From an uncultured Lacticaseibacillus sp. (GTDB lineage: Bacteria > Bacillota > Bacilli > Lactobacillales > Lactobacillaceae), in assembly GCA_934370925.1 (NCBI GenBank), contig CAKRNG010000007.1, positions 1-64,000 of the forward strand: 64,000 nucleotides of DNA, written 5' to 3'. Under the pieces are notes generated by a model. The model saw only the letters and a program-made list of their open reading frames with translations, did not search any database and was not told where the DNA came from. Both the position numbers and the translations under genes were made by a program. Within the stretch, counting starts at the first letter, position 1. Each line of letters opens with the position of its first letter. Of the stretch, positions 55,263-63,533 are shown piece after piece.

Positions 55263-56045
55263 ATGCAAGTTTTTGATTCGCACACGCATTTGAATGACAC
55301 CCCGTACGCGGGCCAGGAAGCTGATTACGTCAAACAAGCAGCTGAGCTTGGGGTTGCTAAGATGGCCATCGTGGGGTCTGACACGACGCTTAATGCGGGT
55401 GCCATGCGTTTGGCACACGAATTTGATGCACTATATGCCATTGTGGGGTGGCATCCTGAGTCTGCCAAAGACTACACGGCGGAAACGGAAAAAGTCTTGG
55501 TTGATCAACTTGCCGATCCGAAAGCAGTCGCAATTGGAGAGATTGGGCTGGATTATCACTGGGACACATCGCCACGTGATGTGCAGCGCCAGGTTTTTGC
55601 CCGGCAGCTGGAATTGGCGGCGGAACTGAACATGCCTGTGTCGATTCATTCTCGTGATGCCTTCGCAGATACGTATGATATTTTGCGGGCTAGCAAAATT
55701 CGGGATTTCGGCGGGATTATGCACAGCTTTACTGGGGATGCGGAGTGGGCGCGCAAGTTCCTGGACTTGGGGATGTACATCTCTTATTCAGGAATTGTGA
55801 GCTTCAAAAATGCCCCCGAAGAGCATGAATCGGTCAAAGTCATCCCGAGTGACCGCCTACTGGTTGAAACGGATGCCCCTTATTTGACGCCAGAACCCTA
55901 TCGCGGACGGCCCAACCAACCGGGCTATACGCGTTACGTGGTGGATGCGGTGGCGAAGTTCCGGGATGAAACCCCAGCGAACATCGCGGCCGTGACGTGG
56001 GCGAATGCACACCGTGTTTTTGGACTGACGGACGCGGGGAAGTAG
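55263..56045 (+). CDS. tatD: TatD-family metal-dependent DNase
   Basis: 260-residue amidohydrolase-fold enzyme, probably a 3'-5' DNase or D-aminoacyl-type hydrolase as in other TatD proteins. Metal ligands are seen in FDSHTHLND (His-x-His, 3-11), AIGEIGLDYHWD (Glu, about 92-103), PVSIHSRDA (His), MHSFTGD (His) and LVETDAPYL (Asp). AGAAAGGAC lies eight bases before the ATG. It is followed two bases later by rnmV, the usual gene order in Firmicutes. Confidence 0.93.
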   Translation: MQVFDSHTHLNDTPYAGQEADYVKQAAELGVAKMAIVGSDTTLNAGAMRLAHEFDALYAIVGWHPESAKDYTAETEKVLVDQLADPKAVAIGEIGLDYHWDTSPRDVQRQVFARQLELAAELNMPVSIHSRDAFADTYDILRASKIRDFGGIMHSFTGDAEWARKFLDLGMYISYSGIVSFKNAPEEHESVKVIPSDRLLVETDAPYLTPEPYRGRPNQPGYTRYVVDAVAKFRDETPANIAAVTWANAHRVFGLTDAGK

Positions 56046-56046
56046 C

Positions 56047-56619
56047 ATGACAACGTTCAAACAGATACTTGTTGTGGAAGGTCGCGATGACACGAAACGC
56101 CTGCGTGCAGCGCTAGGGGACGTGGATACTATCGAAACGGGTGGTAGTGCCATTAATGACGCGACGCTTAAGAAAATTGCGCTCGCGCAGGCACGTCGCG
56201 GTGTGATTGTGCTGACGGATCCCGACTTCCAGGGACAGCGGATTCGAAATATTATTCGCCAGGCCGTCCCGGATGCGCAACACGCCTTTCTGCCGCGGAA
56301 GCAGGCGGTCCCCGAACGTAGCGGTGGGTCGCTGGGCGTCGAGCATGCAGATGCAGTGGCACTCGAAAATGCGTTGAAACACGTGGTGACGCCAGAAGCA
56401 ACCGCGCCGCAAGTGATAACGGCCGAAGACTTACGGGTAGCCGGCCTTATCGGTGGCCCAGATGCGAAGGGACGACGTGAACGGTTAGGGGATGCCCTGG
56501 GGATTGGGTACGCAAACGGCAAGCAATTGTTGCGTCGGTTACGTGAGTTCCAGGTGACGACGGCTGATTTTGCAGCGGCCTTGAATATAATAGACAATGA
56601 GGATAAACATGACGAATAA
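56047..56619 (+). CDS. rnmV: Ribonuclease M5
   Basis: 190-residue TOPRIM nuclease that matures the 5S rRNA ends. The TOPRIM residues are visible: Glu in ILVVEGRDDTKRL (about 7-19) and the DxD-type motif in VIVLTDPDFQGQRIRN (about 55-70). The C-terminal rRNA-recognition part includes GLIGGPDAKGRRERLGDALGIGYANGKQ. It sits between tatD and rsmA, overlapping the latter by 11 bases. No rRNA genes are in the window. Confidence 0.94.
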   Translation: MTTFKQILVVEGRDDTKRLRAALGDVDTIETGGSAINDATLKKIALAQARRGVIVLTDPDFQGQRIRNIIRQAVPDAQHAFLPRKQAVPERSGGSLGVEHADAVALENALKHVVTPEATAPQVITAEDLRVAGLIGGPDAKGRRERLGDALGIGYANGKQLLRRLREFQVTTADFAAALNIIDNEDKHDE

Positions 56620-57499
56620 CTTACCACCAGTTGCTTCTCCAGCGCGCACACGGGCCATCATGGAGGAGTTTGGCTTTCACACGAAGAAACACCTGGGTCA
56701 GAACTTCTTGACCAATACGGACGTTCTCAAGCGCATTGTCGCAGCCGGGGACGTGACGGATGCGGATGATGTGATTGAAATTGGCCCTGGGATTGGGGCG
56801 CTAACCGAATATTTGGCTGCGAGTGCGCACCAGGTCTTGGCGCTTGAAATCGACACGGCCTTGTTGCCAGTGTTGGCCCAAACGATGGGTCCTTATCCGA
56901 ATGTGGCGGTTGAAAATGAGGATGTATTGAAGGCGGATTTGCCGGCGCTGATTGCCAAGCACTTTGACGGGCAGCACAACATCAAGGTTGTGGCAAACTT
57001 GCCGTATTACATCACAACGCCAATTTTGATGCATTTGCTGAGCACGGACATCCAGATTGCGGGAATCACGGTGATGATGCAAAAGGAAGTTGCAAGCCGA
57101 CTAACAGCAGAGCCACGGAGCAAGGATTATGGTAGTTTATCCATCGCGGTGCAGAACGTGGCTGATGTGGAAGTGGCATTCACGGTGAATCGGAATTCAT
57201 TCGTCCCAGCACCAAATGTTGATTCCGCCATCGTCGTGCTCCACATGCGTGACGAACCATTGGCAGTGATTGATGACCAGCAGGCGTTCGATAAGCTGGT
57301 GAAGGGGGCGTTTGCGGCCCGCCGGAAGACTATCTGGAATAACCTGGTACATCTGTACGGGAAGCAACCAGAAGCCAAAGAGGCGATTCAACGTGCGCTC
57401 GAGGAGAGTGACGTGGATCCGCAAGCACGTGCGGAACAATTAAGCATTAAAAAGTTCGCAGAATTACAGCAAAATTTGGAAAAAAATGATTTAGCGTAA
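56609..57499 (+). CDS. rsmA: 16S rRNA dimethyladenosine transferase
   Basis: Dimethylates two adjacent adenosines near the 3' end of 16S rRNA (KsgA). The 296-residue protein has the SAM-binding motif VIEIGPGIGALTEYL, then the NLPY catalytic motif in VVANLPYYITTPIL (about 130-143). KKHLGQNFLTN near the N-terminus is typical. I chose ATG 56609, six bases after GAGGA; ATG 56597 overlaps that site. Translation is coupled to rnmV. A terminator follows, so this ends the metG-side cluster. Confidence 0.94.
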   Translation: MTNNLPPVASPARTRAIMEEFGFHTKKHLGQNFLTNTDVLKRIVAAGDVTDADDVIEIGPGIGALTEYLAASAHQVLALEIDTALLPVLAQTMGPYPNVAVENEDVLKADLPALIAKHFDGQHNIKVVANLPYYITTPILMHLLSTDIQIAGITVMMQKEVASRLTAEPRSKDYGSLSIAVQNVADVEVAFTVNRNSFVPAPNVDSAIVVLHMRDEPLAVIDDQQAFDKLVKGAFAARRKTIWNNLVHLYGKQPEAKEAIQRALEESDVDPQARAEQLSIKKFAELQQNLEKNDLA

Positions 57500-57505
57500 T
57501 CACTA

Positions 57506-57550
57506 AAAATGCGCCTGAATGCGAAAGATAGCGCATTCAGGTGCATTTTT
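57506..57550 (+). terminator. Terminator after rsmA
   Basis: AATGCGCCTGAATGCG pairs with CGCATTCAGGTGCATTTTT (one G-T pair), separated by seven bases. Confidence 0.9.
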
Positions 57551-57553
57551 GTA

Positions 57554-57582
57554 TTGTCGATATTTAGCGTCCGTGGTATAAT
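57554..57582 (+). promoter_or_regulatory. Promoter of veg
   Basis: TTGTCG (57554-57559) and a perfect TATAAT (57577-57582) with a 17-base spacer, about 50 bases before the veg ATG. Confidence 0.65.
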
Positions 57583-57634
57583 TGCAACTTTTACCATAAA
57601 GTGTTACAATACTTGGTATAAAGGGGTGAAGTGG

Positions 57635-57886
57635 ATGCCAACTACATTAGCAAGTATCAAGCATAAACTCGATAGTAAGATCGGGGAAAACATCATGGTT
57701 GTTGCCCAGGCAGGCCGTAAGAAAGTCACCCGACGTCGCGGCGTTCTTCGCGAGACGTTCCCAGCCATCTTTGTTGTCGATCTGAACCAGGATGAAAATG
57801 CATTCGAGCGAGTTTCCTACAGTTACGCGGACCTACTGACTAAATCAATTGAAGTACAGTTTGATGACGAAGCTCAGGTTTCGTAA
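57635..57886 (+). CDS. veg: Veg family protein
   Basis: 83 residues, the small Veg protein conserved between rsmA and later genes in Firmicutes; in Bacillus it promotes biofilm matrix expression. The signature LASIKHKLDSKIGENIMVVAQAGRKK is followed by TRRRGVLRETFPAIFVVDLN, then YADLLTKSIEVQF. ATG 57635 is fixed by AAGGGGTG eight bases upstream; the frame extends upstream into the promoter but that part is not coding. A hairpin with TTTTTT follows at 57891-57920. Confidence 0.92.
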   Translation: MPTTLASIKHKLDSKIGENIMVVAQAGRKKVTRRRGVLRETFPAIFVVDLNQDENAFERVSYSYADLLTKSIEVQFDDEAQVS

Positions 57887-57890
57887 TTAG

Positions 57891-57920
57891 AACACGTTGC
57901 CCCCCGGTGACGTGTTTTTT
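57891..57920 (+). terminator. Terminator after veg
   Basis: AACACGT pairs with ACGTGTTTTTT around TGCCCCCCGGTG. Confidence 0.8.
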
Positions 57921-57946
57921 AGTACCCTCGCTTGGTGTGGTTCGGG

Positions 57947-58012
57947 GCTGGTGCGCATTGGCGGCTAGTGTGTGGGTATGGCCACTACGACCACCAGTGC
58001 GCACCTACATAG
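57947..58012 (+). repeat. Module D repeat, collapsed copy 3
   Basis: Only the outer parts remain: GGTGCGCATTGGCGGCTAGT and ACGACCACCAGTGCGCACCT. The ends pair (GGTGCGCAyTGG with CCAGTGCGCACC). It ends CACCTACATAGAT and is followed by family C copy 5, the same order as at 43998-44406. Confidence 0.6.
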
Positions 58013-58051
58013 ATGTATTGGATAAATTAATCCCCCCTCCTTATTTAGGAT

Positions 58052-58208
58052 AAAAACCTTTTCAGGCGAGACATTCGCGGCTGCGCGCGAATGTCTTATC
58101 GAGGATAGGTTTGCTCACTATGGTTTGATTGGCTGGTATTGTTGACTCCGAGTTTCGATGTCACCAATCAACAAATGGATGCAACGCAAGGAGCGCCAGC
58201 GACGTTGC
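58052..58208 (+). repeat. Family C repeat, copy 5
   Basis: Complete copy: AAAAACCTTTTCAGGCGAG, the ACATTCGCG…CGCGAATGT palindrome, GATTGG/CCAATC and GCAACG/CGTTGC. A promoter for ispE (TTTAAC, 16 bases, TATACT at 58259-58264) lies between it and the gene. Confidence 0.8.
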
Positions 58209-58299
58209 TTCGGTCTTCCACAAGTCAAGTCGCACTTTTAACACTATGCAAAAAATCGTATACTGATAGATAATATAAAGCTACGACTGGTGGTTGCCT

Positions 58300-59145
58300 A
58301 TGGAGATTAATCAGAAAGCTCCGGCTAAAATCAACCTAAGTTTGGACTCACTCTTCCGCCACGCAAATGGGGATCACGAATGGGAGATGGTGATGACAAG
58401 TGTTGATCTTGCCGATTACGTGCGGATTCGTCCTGCCGCGCACATTCGTGTTACAACCGATAGCGGATTCTTGCCTGAAGATCCGCGTAATTTAGCTTAC
58501 CAAGCGGCACGTGCGTTGCAACAAGCAGCAGGCGTGCGTTTGGGGGCGCGGATTCATATTGAAAAGCACATTCCCGTTGCGGCGGGACTTGGTGGTGGCT
58601 CGTCCGATGCTGCGGCCGTTTTACGTGGCCTTAATGAACTTTGGGGGCTCGGCTACAGCAAACAGAAACTTGCCGAAATTGGCCTGCGTGTCGATTCAGA
58701 CGTGCCGTACTGTGTGTATTCTGAGACGGCATTGGTCCGCGGACGCGGTGAGGTAATTGAACCGCTTGGGGAATTGCCGAAGTTCTGGGTGATTCTCGCA
58801 AAGCCACGGGTATCTGTGTCGACGCCGACCATTTTACGTGCGGTTGATGCCTCGAATAAAGGTGCCTCACCGGATACGGAACGGGTACTCAGCGGTATTG
58901 CGAATGGCGATTTTCACGAGATGATTGCGGGAATGTCGAACAGTTTAGAAGCTGTCACGGCGGCGCGGTGTCCCGAAATTTTGGAACTCAAAAAGCGACT
59001 GGTACGTTACGGTGCGGAAGTTGCGCAGATGAGTGGCAGCGGACCGACTGTATTTGGCTTGTGTGCCAATCGGAGTCGGGCCGTTCACGTGTATAACAGT
59101 ATGAAGGGTTTTTGCAAGGAAGTTTATTTAGTGCATACGTTGTAA
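58300..59145 (+). CDS. ispE: 4-diphosphocytidyl-2-C-methylerythritol kinase
   Basis: GHMP kinase of 281 residues acting on CDP-methylerythritol in the MEP isoprenoid pathway. Motifs are KAPAKINLSL near the start, the ATP-binding loop PVAAGLGGGSSDAAAVL (about 91-107) and a C-terminal MSGSGPTVFGL. Lactobacilli use the mevalonate route instead, and IspE-like proteins are kept at this locus without the rest of the MEP pathway; no other MEP genes are seen here. ATG 58300 has GGTGG six bases upstream; a TTG two codons earlier is less likely. Confidence 0.9.
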   Translation: MEINQKAPAKINLSLDSLFRHANGDHEWEMVMTSVDLADYVRIRPAAHIRVTTDSGFLPEDPRNLAYQAARALQQAAGVRLGARIHIEKHIPVAAGLGGGSSDAAAVLRGLNELWGLGYSKQKLAEIGLRVDSDVPYCVYSETALVRGRGEVIEPLGELPKFWVILAKPRVSVSTPTILRAVDASNKGASPDTERVLSGIANGDFHEMIAGMSNSLEAVTAARCPEILELKKRLVRYGAEVAQMSGSGPTVFGLCANRSRAVHVYNSMKGFCKEVYLVHTL

Positions 59146-59310
59146 ACAGGGCGATGCACCCCGGGTAGAAGCTGAGGATTAACGTGAAAGTGGCAGAGGG
59201 GAGCGACCTTCTCCCCGGCGCCAAATTCGGGTTAACCGGAAGCTTTTGGGGGGCAGAGCCCGACTAAAAACAGGGCGATGCACCCCGGGCAGAAGTTAGG
59301 ATAATCATAG
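59146..59310 (-). repeat. Module B repeat, copy upstream of the CDF gene, plus partial copy
   Basis: A complete module spans about 59146-59270. Its inner helix is GGGG/CCCC, the middle one AAAGTGGC/GCCAAATT-type and the outer one AGAAGCT/AGCTTTT. The loop strands GAGGATTAACGTG and CGGGTTAACCGG match the variant at 24478. A second partial outer strand (GGGCGATGCACCCCGGGC) follows at 59275-59294. Confidence 0.7.
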
Positions 59311-59360
59311 GAGGACAGGCGCTCATCAAGTAGGAATGAGCTAGAAAGTGGTGTTGTTAC

Positions 59361-60230
59361 ATGCACACACATCAGAATAAGGGACGTGCATTTTCGGTGG
59401 GGATTCTGGTTAATTCCCTCTACACGTTGATTGAGTTGGGCTTCGGTTTTGTCGTTGGGTCGATGGCGTTGGTTGCGGATGCCCTGCACAATTTGTCGGA
59501 TGTCTTAAGTCTGGCGGTTGCGTGGATTGCGGAGAAGTTAACCCACCGTCATCCCACCGCCATGCGTACTTACGGGATGAAGGGTGGTTCCATTCTCGCG
59601 GCACTGATTAACGCAATGCTATTACTTGTAGCAATGGGCGCCATTATCTTAGAGGCGATTGGGCGATTCCGTCATCCCGAAGCTGTGCCAGCAGACACGG
59701 TGATGCTCGTTGCGGGTGTCGGTATTTTGATTAACGGTGGCACCGCGCTCATGTTTATGGCGGGCAGACACAAGGACCTGAATGTTCGGGGCGCGTTTTT
59801 GCACATGGCGGCTGATGCGGGCGTGTCAGTTGGCGTGGTTCTCGCCGGCTTGCTGATGAAGTTGACGGGGTGGGTATGGTTGGACCCCCTGATGTCCCTG
59901 CTGGTCGCACTCGCCGTTTTAATGGCAACGTGGGGATTGTTACGTGATGCGGTTAATATGGCGTTAGCGGCAGTGCCACGGACGCTAGACCCAGCGCGCG
60001 TGGGCAAAGTCATTGCGGAATACCCCACGGTGCGTTCCTACCACGATTTACACATTTGGTCGATTAGTACGACGGATACCGCGTTGACGGTTCATCTGGA
60101 ACGTACAACGCGTGCGGATAATGACGCCTTTTTAGAAGGGTTAACGGCAGCGCTACGGAAGACGTGCACGATTGATCACGTCACGATTCAGATTGAATGT
60201 GGCACCATTGCGAAGGACAATCAGTATTGA
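59361..60230 (+). CDS. Cation diffusion facilitator (CzcD-like)
   Basis: 289-residue metal/proton antiporter. Six membrane helices lie within about 12-205. The metal site residues appear in GSMALVADALHNLSDVLSL (HxxxD type, helix 2) and LHMAADAGVSVGVV (HxxxD, helix 5). A His-rich loop is not prominent. The C-terminal cytoplasmic domain has YHDLHIWSISTTDTALTVHL. It likely exports Zn2+ or a similar ion. The ATG has only a weak site upstream (AGAAAGTGG). It is a single gene with its own terminator. Confidence 0.9.
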   Translation: MHTHQNKGRAFSVGILVNSLYTLIELGFGFVVGSMALVADALHNLSDVLSLAVAWIAEKLTHRHPTAMRTYGMKGGSILAALINAMLLLVAMGAIILEAIGRFRHPEAVPADTVMLVAGVGILINGGTALMFMAGRHKDLNVRGAFLHMAADAGVSVGVVLAGLLMKLTGWVWLDPLMSLLVALAVLMATWGLLRDAVNMALAAVPRTLDPARVGKVIAEYPTVRSYHDLHIWSISTTDTALTVHLERTTRADNDAFLEGLTAALRKTCTIDHVTIQIECGTIAKDNQY

Positions 60231-60235
60231 GTTAA

Positions 60236-60290
60236 AAGCAGGAACGGGAAGACCGGCATGATGGTAGTCGGAAATCCTGGTTCCTGTTTT
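60236..60290 (+). terminator. Terminator after the CDF gene
   Basis: AGCAGGAAC pairs with GTTCCTGTTTT across a partly structured 30-base loop. Confidence 0.7.
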
Positions 60291-60427
60291 CCTTTTTAAC
60301 CGGCTAAATGACCCAAGTGTTCGCTTATTTACGAATTAAGTCAGGTTTTGTGACGAAAAAAGTGTGCAAATTCCGGATAATTATGTATAATTGACTAGCA
60401 TAATCCGTAAATGAGAGGGCGCGTCAA

Positions 60428-60523
60428 ATGAAGGTGACCGCGGTTGAATGTGGTCGGCCTCGTCTGACGAAAAATGCCTTAAAAAAGATGAAGGAGAGAT
60501 TATCAAATGAAAGTACGCCGTAG
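60428..60523 (+). CDS. Small ORF (31 residues) overlapping the purR start
   Basis: ATG 60428 with GAGAGGG seven bases upstream opens a frame for MKVTAVECGRPRLTKNALKK, 31 residues in all, ending at TAG 60521-60523. It overlaps the first 17 bases of purR in another frame and contains its ribosome binding site. The peptide is basic and not recognised. It could be a leader peptide coupling translation to purR, or chance. Confidence 0.4.
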   Translation: MKVTAVECGRPRLTKNALKKMKERLSNESTP

Positions 60524-61358
60524 TGATCGGCTAATCGATATGACACGCTACCTGTTGGAACGTCCGCACACGCTTGTGCCGCTGACCTTCTTCTCCCAGC
60601 GTTATGAATCTGCGAAGTCTTCCATCAGTGAAGACTTGGCAATTGTTCGTCGCACCTTTGCACAGCGCCAGACGGGGATTTTGGAGACCGTTCCGGGTGC
60701 TGCGGGTGGCGTTCGTTACGTCCCAATTATTGGGGCGGAAGAAGCGGAAGCCTTTATTGGCGAAATGGCTCAGCGTTTGTCCGATTCAGAACGTCTATTG
60801 CCGGGTGGTTACGTTTATCTGACGGATTTGTTGGGTATGCCTGAAAATCTGCGTCAGATTGGTCGTCTGATTGCCACACAGTACTTGGATTCAAGTGTGG
60901 ATGCCGTGATGACCGTGGCAACGAAGGGGATTCCAATTGCACAGAGCGTGGCGCAGTACCTGAACGTGCCATTCGTTATTGTGCGTCGCGACTCTAAGAT
61001 TACGGAAGGGTCAACGGTTTCCGTGAACTATGTCTCTGGATCCTCTGACCGGGTCGAGAAGATGGAACTGAGCAAGCGCAGTTTACAAAGTGGCGCTGGC
61101 GTTCTGATCGTCGATGACTTCATGAAGGGCGGCGGGACCGTCAACGGGATGAAGAGCCTGATTGACGAGTTCGATGCCAAACTGGTTGGCGTTTCTGTCT
61201 TCGCGGAAGGGTCCTTTACGGGCGAACGGATGGTGAGTGACTACACCTCATTGCTCCGAATCGACACGGTTGATGCGAAGGGGAAGAACATCACGGCTGC
61301 ACCGGGGAATTATTTGAACCGGAACGCTGATCTGCTTGCGGGGATGGTTAAAGAATGA
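60507..61358 (+). CDS. purR: Purine operon repressor PurR
   Basis: 283 residues of the Gram-positive PurR type, unrelated to the LacI-type PurR of E. coli. An N-terminal winged helix (about 1-75, RSDRLIDMTRYLLERPHTLV, then AKSSISEDLAIVRR) is joined to a phosphoribosyltransferase domain with the PRPP motif GVLIVDDFMKGGGTVNG (about 198-214). It binds PurBox sites and senses PRPP. AAGGAGAG lies seven bases before the ATG. A TATAAT at 60386-60391 is the probable -10 element. It precedes a VanZ/RDD gene and glmU. Confidence 0.94.
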   Translation: MKVRRSDRLIDMTRYLLERPHTLVPLTFFSQRYESAKSSISEDLAIVRRTFAQRQTGILETVPGAAGGVRYVPIIGAEEAEAFIGEMAQRLSDSERLLPGGYVYLTDLLGMPENLRQIGRLIATQYLDSSVDAVMTVATKGIPIAQSVAQYLNVPFVIVRRDSKITEGSTVSVNYVSGSSDRVEKMELSKRSLQSGAGVLIVDDFMKGGGTVNGMKSLIDEFDAKLVGVSVFAEGSFTGERMVSDYTSLLRIDTVDAKGKNITAAPGNYLNRNADLLAGMVKE

Positions 61359-62515
61359 GTACGTACCTCTTTCCGATTGAGGTTGCCGTCATTGCGTTTC
61401 CGTTCCTCGCATTGGTCATTGCGCTTCCCTTCTTGATTGTGCAGTACCGGCGCTACGGTAGTTTTACGTTCAGTCGTGCGTTTGTCCTGTACTCCTTCGT
61501 GTTCTACATGTTAACGGCATACTTCATGGTCATCTTGCCTTTGCCTGCACGGGACGTGGTGGCAAAGCTCACGACGCAGCGAATGCAACTGGTGCCATTC
61601 ACGGCGCTCAGCGAGTTCTTTGGTAAAAGTGGGTTTGTATTTACCGCACCAGGAACGTGGCTTGCGGCGCTTAAAAGTTCCTATTTCCTTCAGCCAGCGT
61701 TTAATATGCTGCTGACGGTGCCGTTTGGGTTTTACCTCCGCTATTACTTTCGGCGTAGTTGGAAACAAGTTCTGGTCATGTCTTTTGGCCTCAGCCTGTT
61801 CTATGAGCTCACGCAACTTAGCGGCCTGTATTTCATCTACGCGCGGCCGTACCGCCTGTTTGATGTTGACGACCTGATCGTGAACACGTTGGGTGGCATG
61901 ATTGGCTACTGGTTAACGCCCCTTCTACGTCGCGCTTTCCCAAACCGGGAGAAGATGGACGCGGTTAGTTACGAACGGGGACAAAAGGTGGGGTGGATTC
62001 GCCGCTTGGTGGCCTTGTTTGTGGATGCCAGCATCGTCCTTCCCGTTGTGCAGTGGCTGATGGGTGTGGGACTGAAATTAATTGGCTTGGGTTCGTGGGC
62101 GAAGTCTTCTGCGCTCATGTACTTACTGGGTGTGCTCGTTGTCTTCTTCTTGGTGCCGCTGGTTACAGGTGGACGGACACCGGGGAAGGCGCTTGTGCGG
62201 ATTAAGGTGGTGCCGGTTGTTGCGACTAGTGCGCGGGCATTTCGCTTGCGGATAGTGTTACGTGAGGCGCTCCTTTATCTCGTGGCGCTGCCCATCTGGT
62301 GGCTGTGGTTCTACCAAAGCTCTTTAGTCTTGGTTAAGATCAGTGCGCGGACGCAACTGAATTTTATCGCACTTGGCATCTTGACGGTTGCGGTTCTGTT
62401 CTTCATCAGCGACATCATCTGGACGTTGTTGCATCATGACGGCCGGTTGTTCTACGATGACTGGGCACGTACGAAGCAAATTAGCACGGTTGAAAGACAA
62501 AAAAGTAAAGATTAA
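61355..62515 (+). CDS. VanZ-RDD membrane protein
   Basis: 386 residues with two membrane domains. The N-terminal VanZ-like domain (about 1-190) shows VLYSFVFYMLTAYFMVILPLP and YELTQLSGLYFIYARPYRLFDVDDLIVN. The RDD domain (about 205-365) has the sequence IRRLVALFVDASIV and GRTPGKALVRIKVV. This two-domain form is common in lactobacilli; the function is unknown, with an envelope role proposed for VanZ. The start overlaps the purR stop by four bases. Confidence 0.87.
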   Translation: MSTYLFPIEVAVIAFPFLALVIALPFLIVQYRRYGSFTFSRAFVLYSFVFYMLTAYFMVILPLPARDVVAKLTTQRMQLVPFTALSEFFGKSGFVFTAPGTWLAALKSSYFLQPAFNMLLTVPFGFYLRYYFRRSWKQVLVMSFGLSLFYELTQLSGLYFIYARPYRLFDVDDLIVNTLGGMIGYWLTPLLRRAFPNREKMDAVSYERGQKVGWIRRLVALFVDASIVLPVVQWLMGVGLKLIGLGSWAKSSALMYLLGVLVVFFLVPLVTGGRTPGKALVRIKVVPVVATSARAFRLRIVLREALLYLVALPIWWLWFYQSSLVLVKISARTQLNFIALGILTVAVLFFISDIIWTLLHHDGRLFYDDWARTKQISTVERQKSKD

Positions 62516-62517
62516 GC

Positions 62518-62553
62518 AAAAAGAATGCGGCGAAGGTTGCATTCTTTTTTTTT
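62518..62553 (+). terminator. Terminator after the VanZ-RDD gene
   Basis: AAAAAGAATGC pairs with GCATTCTTTTTTTTT around a 10-base loop. Confidence 0.9.
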
Positions 62554-62672
62554 GGTACTTGGCGATATGTGAACGGCAGACTATAATTCTAAATAGGTGG
62601 GCGCTGTGATTCGGAGAACGTGGATGACTGCTCCCTGTAACAAAGGGCTTTTTAAAGAAGGGGGCAGGGTCA

Positions 62673-63401
62673 GTGGCAACAACGGATGAGGATAATCAGC
62701 ACTACCTAACGCGTGTTCGAAGTCGGTTAGCTGGGAAAAGCTATCAGGAGCGCGTGCGCATCATGCGTGCAGAAGCCAAAGACGCACCAAATCGCGCGGT
62801 TAAGCGTCAAGTTGAGGCCATTTTACACGTTGAAGAACGACGTCACTGGCGGCATGTTTCTGTGTGGCTATTCGGGCTGGCGCTGCTCGCGGTGTTAGCG
62901 ATTTTTGTGATGGTGAAGTTCGGCAATCATGATAATGATGCAAAAACGAGACGTAACACCGAATCGAGCATCGTGATGACGCACACGAAGACGCATAAAA
63001 AGACGAAAGCACACAAAAAGGCGAAGAAGAGTAGTAAATCTACGAGTCAATCAACCTCGAGTGCATCTAGTCAGTCAAGTTCGAGCGTGTCGTCCCAATC
63101 GTCGGTTGCCACGTCAAGTTCCAGTTCAAGCCAGCCGGTCGTTTCATCCAGTCAATCAAGTTCATCCAGTCGCGTGGTGTCCTCATCGAGTTCGAGCGCC
63201 GTCCGTAGCACCAGTCGTTCGCAGCAGGTGGCGGTATCCAGCAGCAGTTCAGTGGCCGCAACGACCTATACCATCAAGTCTGGGGATAATTTATACCGAA
63301 TTGCGGCGAACAATCACCTGACGTTAGCCAAACTCAAGCAGTTAAACGGGCTGACTGAGAAGTCGATGCTTCAGCCCGGCCAGACGTTACGCCTAAAATA
63401 A
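62673..63401 (+). CDS. Membrane-anchored LysM protein
   Basis: 242 residues. A cytoplasmic N-terminal part of about 60 residues is followed by one membrane helix (about 64-85). A Lys/Thr/His stretch (MTHTKTHKKTKAHKKAKK) and a Ser-rich wall-spanning linker (about 117-195) come next. A C-terminal LysM domain, TYTIKSGDNLYRIAANNHLT to LQPGQTLRLK (about 198-242), binds peptidoglycan. It starts at GTG after GGGGGCAGGG. The topology fits a wall-attached type II membrane protein; no catalytic domain is seen. Confidence 0.88.
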   Translation: MATTDEDNQHYLTRVRSRLAGKSYQERVRIMRAEAKDAPNRAVKRQVEAILHVEERRHWRHVSVWLFGLALLAVLAIFVMVKFGNHDNDAKTRRNTESSIVMTHTKTHKKTKAHKKAKKSSKSTSQSTSSASSQSSSSVSSQSSVATSSSSSSQPVVSSSQSSSSSRVVSSSSSSAVRSTSRSQQVAVSSSSSVAATTYTIKSGDNLYRIAANNHLTLAKLKQLNGLTEKSMLQPGQTLRLK

Positions 63402-63419
63402 AACATCTATACCAATTTT

Positions 63420-63457
63420 GAAAGGCACAGTCGAATTCGTCGGTTGTGTCTTTATTT
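63420..63457 (+). terminator. Terminator after the LysM gene
   Basis: AAAGGCACA pairs with TGTGTCTTT (one G-T pair), and the inner CGAATTCG is self-complementary. A T-rich tail follows. Confidence 0.65.
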
Positions 63458-63494
63458 TGTTGACGTATTGCGCGCCTTTAGATGATGAACCACG

Positions 63495-63523
63495 TTGCAA
63501 CGATTAGGTGGCTGGGATATGAT
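63495..63523 (+). promoter_or_regulatory. Promoter of glmU
   Basis: TTGCAA (63495-63500) and TATGAT (63518-63523) with 17 bases between. The predicted leader to the glmU ATG is about 195 nt. Confidence 0.65.
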
Positions 63524-63533
63524 AATAGAGTAA

